Shown here: positions 1 to 5,728 of the stretch, in pieces
Position numbering within the stretch: position 1 is the first letter of the stretch
How the letters are laid out: every line of letters begins with the position of its first letter
Source: Planctomycetota bacterium
GTDB lineage: Bacteria; Planctomycetota; UBA8742; JACQVU01
Assembly (NCBI GenBank): GCA_016209585.1
Contig: JACQVU010000449.1
Coordinates: forward strand, 1 to 8,698
Direction of reading: 5' to 3'
DNA: 8,698 nucleotides
Notes under the pieces: generated by a model
Told to the model about the DNA's origin: nothing
Databases searched by the model: none
The model's input: only the letters and a program-made list of their open reading frames with translations
Position numbers and translations under genes: made by a program

Positions 1-136
1 GCCCAGGGGGGCGCGGCCGGCGCGACTTCCTGCCTTCGGAGGCCGTGGCCATCGGCATGGCTATCGAGGAGGTGGAGGCGGAACGGGCGCGGGAGCGGCA
101 GGCGCTGGCCGGCCCGGCGGCGGGAAAGGGAAAGAA

Positions 137-167
137 GACCGCTTTGGGGAAATTCCCCGAAGCGGTC
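137..167. repeat. Palindrome 1, in coding frame of type A unit 1
   Basis: The arms begin GACCGCTT and end AAGCGGTC around the centre GGGGAAATTCCCC. Pairing each base i with 304-i gives 14 Watson-Crick pairs and one G-T pair (145/159) with a single central base at 152. The sequence encodes TALGKFPEAV in frame. It would form a hairpin in RNA or a cruciform in DNA. The matching site in the next unit (419-449) is also an inverted repeat although its bases differ. Confidence 0.85.
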
Positions 168-418
168 ACGGGGCGGGCCGCTGACAAAGCGGCTGAGTCC
201 GCCGGGGTTGACCGGCGCACCTACGAGAAGGCCCGCGCCGTCGTGGAAGCGGCCACGAGGGAGCCGGCCAGGTACCCCAACGCCGCCTTTGGGCGCGGCC
301 GGCGCGACTTCCTGCCTTCGGAGGCCGTGGCCATCGGCATGGCTATCGAGGAGGTGGAGGCGGAACGGGCGCGGGAGCGGCAGGCGCTGGCCGGCCCGGC
401 GGCGGGAAAGGGGAAAAA

Positions 419-449
419 GAGCGGTTCCGGTAAATTGCCGGAAGCGGTC
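419..449. repeat. Palindrome 2, in coding frame of type A unit 2
   Basis: This is the same site as 137-167, shifted by 282. Pairing i with 868-i gives 12 Watson-Crick pairs, one G-T pair (431/437) and two mismatches (421/447, 424/444). The centre AAATT is unchanged. Relative to unit 1, one pair flips from G-C to C-G (428/440), one T-G becomes C-G (427/441), and one G-C becomes T-G (431/437), so the fold is largely kept while the sequence changes. It encodes SGSGKLPEAV. Confidence 0.75.
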
Positions 450-582
450 AAGGGCGACGCGCGGGATAAAGCAGCAGCCGCGTCCGGCGTGAGTGGGCGC
501 ACCTACGAGAAGGCCCGCGCCGTCGTGGAAGCGGCCACGAGGGAGCCGGCCAGGTACCCCAACGCCGCCTTTGGGCGCGGCC

Positions 583-757
583 ATGTTCGCGCGCGACAAC
601 CCGAAGCCAACCGGGGCAGCGGCGCACCGGGGAGATTCCAAGTCCCCACCTACGGGGCGGGGAGTTACGAGCGGGCACAAACAGTCTCCCGCGCAGCGCG
701 AGTCCGCCGCGGTCTTCGGCGTCAGCCCCAAGCGGGTCGAACGCGCCGCCGCGCGAG
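583..757 (+). pseudogene. ParB-like HTH fragment, type B copy 1
   Basis: In one frame this encodes MFARDNPKPTG, a diverged linker containing SPPTGRG, then SPAQRESAAVFGVSPKRVERAAA. The ends match residues 107-163 of the ParB-methyltransferase encoded at 5728-4574, but the linker differs. It is joined to type A sequence at about 575-583 across shared GCGGCC, and to type B copy 2 at about 751 across GCGCG, both times with a change of frame. There is no start, N-terminal domain or methyltransferase domain, so it is a gene remnant. Confidence 0.7.
638..668. repeat. Inverted repeat in linker of type B copy 1
   Basis: The arms TCCCC (643-647) and GGGGA (659-663) flank the 11-nt centre ACCTACGGGGC. 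Beyond one mismatch, two further pairs (640-641 with 665-666) can form. Copy 2 has the same centre with one base changed but different arms; three of the inner pairs flip orientation as pairs. The centre encodes PTG in both copies. Confidence 0.5.
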
Positions 758-1035
758 GTGGACCTGAATGGCAGCGACGCGCGCGACTACATGCTTCGCG
801 CCGCGCTGCTTCGGCGGCACCTCAGCGACGACCAGCGGGCGGTGATCGCGGCCATGTTCGCGCGCGACAACCCGAAGCCGCGGGGAGGCGACCGGCGGAG
901 CGAAGTGGCGAAGGCGGATCAAACGGCACCCACGGGGCGCCGTTTGATTGAGCGCAAGCCTGCCCAGCGCGAGTCCGCCGCGGTCTTCGGCGTCAGCCAC
1001 AAGCGGGTCGAACGCGCCGCCGCGCTACTCTCCGG
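751..1035 (+). pseudogene. ParB-like HTH fragment, type B copy 2 (inverted copy of methyltransferase gene segment)
   Basis: This encodes REVDLNGSDARDYMLRAALL, then RRHLSDDQRAVIAAMFARDN, PTGRRLIERKPAQRESAAVF and GVSHKRVERAAALLSG. It corresponds to residues 73-166 of the 384-aa ParB/MT-A70 protein at 5728-4574 and is in the opposite orientation to that gene. By eye about nine bases in ten agree, including 53 consecutive identical bases (908-960 against 5304-5356). The N-terminal ParB domain and the whole methyltransferase domain are missing. The match stops near 1035, next to a short direct repeat. I read it as a truncated duplicate. The frame stays open to 1741, but what follows is antisense to the gene at 1525-1070 and shows no recognisable protein. 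Confidence 0.75.
918..948. repeat. Inverted repeat in linker of type B copy 2
   Basis: Perfect 10-bp arms ATCAAACGGC and GCCGTTTGAT flank the 11-nt centre ACCCACGGGGC. It lies inside the longest stretch that is identical between this remnant and the live methyltransferase gene. The centre encodes PTG. Confidence 0.85.
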
Positions 1036-1036
1036 C

Positions 1037-1109
1037 GCGTGCCCGTTGCCGAATGCCGGTCGGTCGCCGTCAGGCGTCAGGCGCGAGAGAGGGAGCGTGC
1101 CCGTTGCCG
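1037..1109. repeat. 15-bp direct repeat at the remnant/operon boundary
   Basis: GCGTGCCCGTTGCCG occurs at 1037-1051 and again at 1095-1109. The right copy lies inside the C-terminus of the gene at 1525-1070, encoding part of GNGHA on the minus strand. The left copy begins exactly where ParB homology ends. It may mark a recombination junction or a duplicated gene tail. Confidence 0.6.
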
Positions 1110-1525
1110 GGCGCCGGCGACGGCTGGCTTTCTTCCTCGCGGGCGTCCTGTTGACAGCGGTATTCCAGCGCGGCCTCGACCGCGGCGCGGAGCATGCCCG
1201 CGTTGGCGCCGGCCAGCGCGCCGGGCGTTGGTTCGGGGTCGGCCGGCCGGGCGTCGATCCCGCCCTCCACGGCCGGGCCGAGCAGGTAGGCCAGGGCAAC
1301 CTTGGCCGCGCCAACGTCGCCCGCCACCGCGGCCGCGAGCAGGGCGTCCACGATTTCGTCCAGGCGCGGGGCCGCACGAGCGAGGAACGCCCGGCGGAGT
1401 TCGCTCGCCGTGGTCGGCCGGCCGCCAGGGCCGCCGCGGTTTCCGCCGCCGAAGCGCCCGGCGGTGTCGCGCCGCCAGGGGTCGCGGTTCGCGGCCGATG
1501 GGATCGGATCGTCTTGTCCGGTCAT
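1070..1525 (-). CDS. DUF5681-like hypothetical protein (151 aa)
   Basis: The N-terminal part reads RRDTAGRFGGGNRGGPGGRP (residues 18-37). This is the GRF..GN.GGPG.RP pattern that opens DUF5681-type proteins and many planctomycete mobile-element proteins. It is followed by a helical segment, roughly residues 40-84, containing VAGDVGAAKVALAYLLGP. The tail (95-151) is rich in Pro, Ala and Glu and is probably disordered. The family has no established function; it often sits near phage or plasmid genes. The ATG at 1525 is preceded only by a weak AAGGA about 15 nt upstream. It follows the zinc-ribbon gene after 188 nt and so may have its own promoter. The C-terminus carries one copy of the 15-bp repeat at the boundary with the ParB remnants, so the original gene end may have been altered. 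Confidence 0.65.
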   Translation of the reverse strand: MTGQDDPIPSAANRDPWRRDTAGRFGGGNRGGPGGRPTTASELRRAFLARAAPRLDEIVDALLAAAVAGDVGAAKVALAYLLGPAVEGGIDARPADPEPTPGALAGANAGMLRAAVEAALEYRCQQDAREEESQPSPAPGNGHAPSLAPDA

Positions 1526-1630
1526 TTCTTCAAGCGTCCTTCACGCGGTCGGGCGCCCCGATTCAGTGTACCCGGTTCCCCGCCCGAACCCCTCTCCCGC
1601 GCGCGCCAGCGCCCCTTGCCGCGCGGCCGG

Positions 1631-1660
1631 GGGCCAAGCCAGGCCAACCGGGCCAAGCCC
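1631..1660. repeat. Short iterated GGCCAA motif in intergenic gap
   Basis: The 188-nt gap 1526-1713 contains three close copies of GGCCAA[G/C]C (about 1632, 1642 and 1651). The 10-mer GGGCCAAGCC occurs exactly at 1631-1640 and 1650-1659. The spacing of 9-10 bases would put the copies on one face of the helix, as for a protein binding site. No clear promoter is visible beside it. Confidence 0.35.
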
Positions 1661-1713
1661 GATACCCCCCGCCTCTGGCGCCACCCACGGCGCGGCGATC
1701 AGCGCACGCCACG

Positions 1714-2208
1714 TCACTTGCCCCGCCCGAAGCCCAAGTAGGCCGCCACCGCGCCCGGCCGCTTCGGGTCGCCGCCGGCCAACACCACCGCCCAGGTGAG
1801 CGCGTCGCCCGACGTGTTACACCGCCTACACCACGCCCGCGGGCCGCGCGGATGGTCGGGCCAGATTCGTAGCCGGTCGCGTCCGCCGCCGCACTTCGGG
1901 CAGCCGGCGGTTGACGCCCACTCGCCGCCGTTGCTTGAACCTACTCGGCGGGGCTTCGCGCCGGCGAGCACGTCCAGGATCGGGTGGTCGCGGTTGAAGC
2001 ATGTGATCGCTTCCGCCAAGTCGCCGCCGGCACGGGGCCCGGGGGGCCAGTTGTTGCAAGGTGTGCAACAACCGCCGCCGGAGCCAGCACGGGGCGCCGG
2101 GGCGGGGTTGGCGCGGCGCGGGGCCGCCGCCTTGGGCCAGCAGCCGGGGCGCCACCGGGGCGGGCGGTAGCGCGGGGGCGCGGGGCGGTTGCGCTTCAGG
2201 CGGGGCAC
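1714..2208 (-). CDS. Primase-type zinc-ribbon protein (164 aa)
   Basis: A zinc ribbon spans residues 103-138: CPKCGGGRDRL, a short beta stretch, then CRRCNTSGDALTWAVVLAGG. The CPxCG...CRxC..SGDA pattern is the zinc-binding domain that helps DNA primases recognise template. A second cysteine group CCTPCNN lies at 48-53, followed by AITCFNRDHPILD. The N-terminal 45 residues are basic and Pro/Ala-rich. I chose GTG at 2208 because GGACGGAG lies just upstream and the start overlaps the primase-helicase stop by 13 nt. The protein contains no internal methionine, so a GTG start is likely, although the exact one is uncertain. The reading frame stays open further upstream to 2565, but that part reads like non-coding frame inside the primase C-terminus. 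The inferred role is the detached zinc-finger subunit of the replication primase encoded just upstream. Confidence 0.75.
   Translation of the reverse strand: MPRLKRNRPAPPRYRPPRWRPGCWPKAAAPRRANPAPAPRAGSGGGCCTPCNNWPPGPRAGGDLAEAITCFNRDHPILDVLAGAKPRRVGSSNGGEWASTAGCPKCGGGRDRLRIWPDHPRGPRAWCRRCNTSGDALTWAVVLAGGDPKRPGAVAAYLGFGRGK
2050..2072. repeat. 9-bp inverted repeat inside the zinc-ribbon gene
   Basis: Perfect arms GTTGTTGCA (2050-2058) and TGCAACAAC (2064-2072) surround AGGTG. On the minus strand it encodes CCTPCNN, so the protein's first cysteine group lies in the stem. No T-run follows, so it is not a classical terminator. Confidence 0.6.
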
Positions 2209-4577
2209 GAGACTCCGTCCACCCGGCCGTTTCCGGGGTTTCGATCCGCAACACCGCCACATGTGCCGTTTCCGGCACGACTTTGAGGCTTTGGGGCGAA
2301 ATCGCGATCCGCAACACCGGGGGGCATGTTGCGGTTCGGAATCGCCTCCAAACCCTTGTGGCAGTAGGGTTGTGGCGGTGTTGCGCTTTGAGAAGGGGGA
2401 ATGGGGGCAGGGTAGCGAGTGAAGGCGTCTTCCAGGTCGAATCGAAGGTACCCCTTTGGCGTGCCGGTGTCGGTTCGGATGGTCCGGGTCGAGACGCCGA
2501 ACGCCCGCAACCGCCGGGCGATCTGGTTCGCCGTGATCGGCTTGCCGTTCTTCCACTCCGGCCAAGGCCGATTCTCCATTTCGCCCAGCCGCCGGGCGAG
2601 TTCAGCGGATGCGATCCGGTCGAGGCCGGTTTCGTCGAGGATCGCCCGCACGTCGCCAAGAAGTTGCACGCCGGCCTCTTCGGAGTCATCCGTTTCGACG
2701 CCCGCCGCCGCCGAGGCCGCCTCACGCGCCCGGTCGGGCCAGTCGCCGCCCGCGGCGTCCGCGATGGCGAACAACAACCGCCAGTTGTCGTTCGCCCGGT
2801 CGTTCAACCCGTCCAGGTCGGGCGGGTCGGCGGCGCGGAGAGTGTCCAGGTGATCATCGGCCCACCGCATGCACCGGCGCCGCAACTCGGCGCATGCGTC
2901 ACCCAGGCGCGACTCGTGGAGCCGTTCAACCTTCTCGCCCGGCGTCTTGCGGCGGAGCGGAACGATGATCGCGCGGTCGGCCACGGTATCGGGCAGCGTG
3001 CCGATACCCGCCAGCGCGGTCGCGGCGAAGCAGTTGAAGTTCCGAGGTTCATGGTCGTCGCCCACCACCCGGAGCACGGCGCCGCCCCGCGCGTGTCCGG
3101 CATTCAACACGCCGCGAAGGTCATCGTTGTCCTTGATGAAAGTGTCCAGTTCGTCGATCAGAAGAGTCGGCGCCCACGCCTCGATTGAACGAAACAGCGC
3201 GGCCGGCGTCACGTTGGACGTGGGCAACGCGCGGCGAACCACGGCGCGGAGAAGCGCCAACGCCCGCGACTTTCCGCAACGCTTTGTCGGCGATAGAAAC
3301 GCCAAGCGCGGCGAGTGATCGAAGGCGTCAAGACACCAAGAGTGCAGCGCCCAAAGCGCGAACACCGCGCGGCACCACGCTCCGGGCCAAACCATGAACC
3401 GCCCGGACAGGTCGTACAGGTCGCCGAGAAGTCCCGCGCCGTCCACGGGCGCGGTCCACGGCTGGGGATCGACCAGCACCAGCGCCGAGCCGCCGCCGGC
3501 CGGGGCGCCCGCCGTGGGGGCGCCGGCGTAGAGCGCCGCGTTTACCGTCGTGGCCGGCGCCTTCACGCCGAGTGCGCCAAGCCGCTTGATTGCGCCGGTG
3601 CGAAGGGCGGTGAGCGCGATGAGGTCCAGGTCGCGCGCCCCGTCCCGCAGCCAGCGCAGCGCCGCGTCAAGAGCGTCCGCGTCGGGGTCTTGCGTCAGCG
3701 AGCCGAACGCGCCGTCCAGGATCGCCCCAAGGTCCGGCCGAGTCGCGGGGAGCGCGCCGTTTGTTGCCACGGTCACGGGCAAGGTCGCCGCCGCGCGCGC
3801 CGCCCGTTCCGCTTCCTCCCGCTCCGCTTCCCCTTCCCGGCCCGCGGCGATCAAGAGCGCGAACGACCACGGTTCACCGCCGAGCGCCACCGCCACGCCG
3901 TCGCGCTGACGGTCTTCGCCGGGGGCGTGACACTTTGGCGCACGGTAGACGCGGGCGAGATCGGACGTTTTGTCGATCACGAAACCGGCCACGCCCGCCG
4001 CCGCCAGGGGAAGGCCGGGGGCGCCCAACGCCGAGCGAGCCACCCGCTCCGCGCCCAGGTGCGCGAGCGCGTACAGTTCGCGGTCGGCGCAGGACCGGTC
4101 GAACAGGAAGATGAGGCGCAGCCCGCGAGGCGTTCGATACACCACGTCCCCGTGAAGCAGGTCGCGGAGAGTTCCCGCCTTCGCCGCCGTCCGCAACCAC
4201 ACGACGATTTCCGCCGGAAGCGCCGCGTGCTGGCCGTCCGCATCGCACCAGTCGAGATCAAGAAAGACCGCCGAGGCCGCGGTCCAACCTTCTGCCCGCC
4301 GCGCGTTGTCGCGCCAGTGGTGCGGGCTCACCCACACGTCGCCGCCGGACAAACTGTTAAGGAAGGTGGCGACGGCTTCCGGCGTCCAGGCGGGAAGGGC
4401 GGGATCGCCCACCTTGACCACGCGATCCGCGTGCCCGGTCGCTACGGGCTGGCCGCAGGAAAGGCCGAGAACCAGCGCGCTTTCGTCGGCCGGCGTGGTA
4501 CGATGCGCTTGTGAACCGTTGGGAAGCGGGGCGTCGCCGGCCAGGGCGGCGCCCCTTTCGTTTGCGGGGGGTGTCAC
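2196..4577 (-). CDS. Prim-Pol-like primase fused to DUF3631 helicase/ATPase (793 aa)
   Basis: The replication protein of the element. An archaeo-eukaryotic primase-like (Prim-Pol) region covers about 80-220, with the acidic metal-binding motif AVFLDLDW (D107, D109), YRTPRGLRLIFLFD (147-160) and the late motif DLARVYRAPKCHAPG (206-220). A linker follows (245-385). A DUF3631-type ATPase begins near 395, with Walker A-like SPTKRCGKS (429-437), Walker B LLIDELD (472-478), the signature RGVLNAGHARGGAVLRVVGD (488-507) and LPDTVADRAIIVPLRRK (528-544), which probably carries the arginine finger. Residues 640-722 look like a DNA-binding winged helix. The last ~70 residues form a low-complexity tail with two GVADR[D/N] repeats. 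The GTG start at 4577 has GGGAGGAGG nine bases upstream and shares GTGA with the methyltransferase stop. The longer open frame to 4859 lies inside the methyltransferase gene and is rejected. Priming and unwinding are inferred from the family. Confidence 0.88.
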   Translation of the reverse strand: MTPPANERGAALAGDAPLPNGSQAHRTTPADESALVLGLSCGQPVATGHADRVVKVGDPALPAWTPEAVATFLNSLSGGDVWVSPHHWRDNARRAEGWTAASAVFLDLDWCDADGQHAALPAEIVVWLRTAAKAGTLRDLLHGDVVYRTPRGLRLIFLFDRSCADRELYALAHLGAERVARSALGAPGLPLAAAGVAGFVIDKTSDLARVYRAPKCHAPGEDRQRDGVAVALGGEPWSFALLIAAGREGEAEREEAERAARAAATLPVTVATNGALPATRPDLGAILDGAFGSLTQDPDADALDAALRWLRDGARDLDLIALTALRTGAIKRLGALGVKAPATTVNAALYAGAPTAGAPAGGGSALVLVDPQPWTAPVDGAGLLGDLYDLSGRFMVWPGAWCRAVFALWALHSWCLDAFDHSPRLAFLSPTKRCGKSRALALLRAVVRRALPTSNVTPAALFRSIEAWAPTLLIDELDTFIKDNDDLRGVLNAGHARGGAVLRVVGDDHEPRNFNCFAATALAGIGTLPDTVADRAIIVPLRRKTPGEKVERLHESRLGDACAELRRRCMRWADDHLDTLRAADPPDLDGLNDRANDNWRLLFAIADAAGGDWPDRAREAASAAAGVETDDSEEAGVQLLGDVRAILDETGLDRIASAELARRLGEMENRPWPEWKNGKPITANQIARRLRAFGVSTRTIRTDTGTPKGYLRFDLEDAFTRYPAPIPPSQSATPPQPYCHKGLEAIPNRNMPPGVADRDFAPKPQSRAGNGTCGGVADRNPGNGRVDGVSCPA
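2240..2390. repeat. Cluster of GCAACACCG motifs in both orientations
   Basis: CGCAACACCGCCAC occurs at 2247-2260 and its exact reverse complement at 2372-2385. CCGCAACACCG occurs again at 2309-2319, where CCGCAACA (2309-2316) pairs with TGTTGCGG (2327-2334) as an 8-bp stem. The cluster lies in the low-complexity tail of the primase gene and partly explains the GVADRN/GVADRD repeats. It could be a protein binding cluster, but nothing here proves that. Confidence 0.5.
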
Positions 4578-5728
4578 GGTGTCGTTCCTCCTCCCGTGGT
4601 GAATGTTCCGGTTTCGTTTCCGTGGGCAACCCAGCCTTCCCGCCTCTGGCGCGCGAACATTTCCAGTTTCGATCCCGGACAGAGTGATTCGACCAGCGCG
4701 TAAAACTCTTCCGGCTTGCGCGAGTGCTCGCGGCTCTGCCCGTACAAAACACTGGATTGAGTCGTCAACGTGACCTTGGGGTGCCCCCGCACCGCAAGAA
4801 GCACGTGCTCGGTCTGGTTGCGGAGCCAAACGCCAAGCCCAAAATTCGGCTTCACCCAAGTCAAGATGGTCTTTACCGCGAAGCCCCAGCCCGCGAGCAG
4901 GCTGTGCGCCTCACCCGTGAACGCGTTGGTCGTCCAGAGCCAGAGAACGCAGTCCTCGTGGGCGAGCTTTTTGACCGGCAGCGCCGCGATTTCGTCGAGG
5001 GACATGTCGGGGTAGGGGACACGCCCACGGTGGGTCGCGTCTTCAGCCCGCACGTCGTAACGCCACGGCGGGTCGACCACGATCACGCGGAACCGGCCCT
5101 CCGGCACCGGAATCGGTTCCGCGCGGATACGGGCTACCGCCTCTTGTTTCGCGCGCTGGCGCAGTTCGCCCTTCGCCTCTGGGAGCGTCATCTCGCCGGT
5201 GTAGACCTTCTCCGCGAGTTCCGGTGCCGCGGAGAACAGGGCGGCGGCGCGTTCGACGCGCTTGAGGGAGACACCGAAGACCGCGGCGGACTCGCGCTGA
5301 GCGGGCTTGCGCTCAATCAAACGGCGCCCCGTGGGTGCCGTTTGATCCGCCTTCGCTCCTTCGCTCCGCCGGTCTCCGCCCCGCGGCTTCGGGTGTTCGC
5401 GCGCGAACATGGCCGCGATCACCGCCCGCTGATCGTCGCTGAGGTGACGCCGAAGCAGCGCGGCGCGAAGCATGTAGTCGCGCGCGCCGTCGCCATTCAG
5501 GGCAACCTCGCGCACCGGCACGGTCGCCAGCCCCGCCTCTTTCGCCGCGCGCAGCCGGTGGCGCCCGTCCAGCACCACCGTACCGAGCACGGCCAGCGGT
5601 TCGACGATACCGCGCTCACGCACGTCGGCGACGAATGCACGCCATTCATCCGGGCGCATTTCGGGAACGAACCCGGCGTCGGAATGAAGGGTGAGGGCAG
5701 CGGTGAGGCAGCGGCCGGCGTCGGTCAT
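4574..5728 (-). CDS. ParB-domain / MT-A70 adenine-N6 DNA methyltransferase (384 aa)
   Basis: A fusion of two parts. Residues 10-200 are ParB-like: the ParB N-terminal domain with VVLDGRHRLRAAKEAG (51-66), then a helical and HTH region (RRHLSDDQRAVIAAMFAR, 93-110; PAQRESAAVFGVSLKRVERA, 142-161). Residues 212-365 are an MT-A70-type methyltransferase with the catalytic DPPW motif in RVIVVDPPWRYDV (214-226), VLWLWTTN (261-268) and a C-terminal KPEEFYALVESLCPGSKLEM segment. The family transfers a methyl group from SAM to N6 of adenine; here the ParB-like half probably provides DNA binding. The target sequence cannot be told. The ATG at 5728 overlaps the preceding stop as ATGA, so the upstream-extended open frame (5776) is not used. 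Residues 73-166 are duplicated as a remnant at 751-1035 in the opposite orientation. No restriction endonuclease gene is nearby, which suggests an orphan, protective or regulatory enzyme. Confidence 0.9.
   Translation of the reverse strand: MTDAGRCLTAALTLHSDAGFVPEMRPDEWRAFVADVRERGIVEPLAVLGTVVLDGRHRLRAAKEAGLATVPVREVALNGDGARDYMLRAALLRRHLSDDQRAVIAAMFAREHPKPRGGDRRSEGAKADQTAPTGRRLIERKPAQRESAAVFGVSLKRVERAAALFSAAPELAEKVYTGEMTLPEAKGELRQRAKQEAVARIRAEPIPVPEGRFRVIVVDPPWRYDVRAEDATHRGRVPYPDMSLDEIAALPVKKLAHEDCVLWLWTTNAFTGEAHSLLAGWGFAVKTILTWVKPNFGLGVWLRNQTEHVLLAVRGHPKVTLTTQSSVLYGQSREHSRKPEEFYALVESLCPGSKLEMFARQRREGWVAHGNETGTFTTGGGTTP
4587..4595 (-). promoter_or_regulatory. Strong ribosome binding site fixing the primase GTG start
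   Basis: On the minus strand GGGAGGAGG lies nine bases upstream of GTG at 4577. It is inside the methyltransferase C-terminus (encoding TTGGGTTP) and decides the start of the primase-helicase. Confidence 0.8.
5228..5513 (-). repeat. Right arm of a ~285-bp inverted repeat pair
   Basis: This part of the methyltransferase gene matches 751-1035 read on the other strand, at roughly nine bases in ten, with a 53-base identical core (5304-5356). The two arms are about 4.2 kb apart and face each other, so recombination between them would invert the segment that carries the primase, zinc-ribbon and DUF5681-like genes. Confidence 0.85.
5316..5346. repeat. Inverted repeat in the linker of the live methyltransferase gene
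   Basis: Perfect 10-bp arms ATCAAACGGC and GCCGTTTGAT with an 11-nt centre. It is the same element as at 918-948, lies inside the longest identical stretch shared with the remnant, and encodes QTAPTGRRLI of the linker between the two HTH-like segments. Confidence 0.85.

Larger units (their letters stand above)
3..582 (+). pseudogene. Tandem ParB-like HTH units (type A), partial at left edge
   Basis: The frame is open from the left edge and encodes two consecutive 94-residue units. Each starts RRDFLPSEAVAIGMAIEEVE, passes through a lysine-rich linker (GKGKK), then GK[F/L]PEAV, an HTH-like stretch ending in RTYEKARAVVEAA, and closes with PNAAFGRG. From family knowledge this resembles the region after the N-terminal domain in ParB/Spo0J-like proteins, where SEAV..G..A.E and RTYEKA...VE are common. 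Neither unit has the N-terminal ParB domain or a normal C-terminus. After about 582 the sequence switches to type B material in another frame, and this frame runs on as unrelated residues to a TGA at 765-767. I read it as the broken end of a ParB-like gene or array that begins outside the window. Because the two units are joined in frame, a genuine multi-unit protein entering from the left cannot be excluded. Confidence 0.6.
11..582 (+). repeat. 282-bp direct tandem repeat with constant flanks and variable middle
   Basis: The sequence from 11 recurs at 293, and a third start at 575 is cut off after about eight bases, so the period is exactly 282 nt (94 codons). The first ~120 bases of each unit (11-130 and 293-412) and the last ~77 bases (216-292 and 498-574) look identical by eye. 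The middle (131-215 versus 413-497) differs at many positions without changing length. This constant-variable-constant layout covers the linker and HTH part of the encoded ParB-like unit. Confidence 0.9.

Noticed and set aside
11..582. CRISPR array
   Set aside because: The repeat unit is 282 bp and encodes a ParB-like protein in frame; there are no short repeats with unique spacers and no cas genes.
1039..1872. Plus-strand open frames opposite the DUF5681-like gene
   Set aside because: Compositionally biased antisense frames without motifs; the minus-strand protein has a recognisable N-terminal pattern.
2209..2565. Upstream extension of the zinc-ribbon protein to 283 aa
   Set aside because: The extra part is an alternate frame of the primase C-terminus and shows no protein character; GC-rich sequence keeps frames open by chance.
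2061..4514. Long plus-strand open frames opposite the primase gene
   Set aside because: They are Arg/Pro/Ala-rich antisense frames with no domain; the minus strand has clear motifs and coupled starts.
4578..4859. Upstream extension of the primase-helicase by 94 residues
   Set aside because: It lies in an alternate frame of the methyltransferase gene; the GTG at 4577 has a strong ribosome binding site and overlaps the previous stop.
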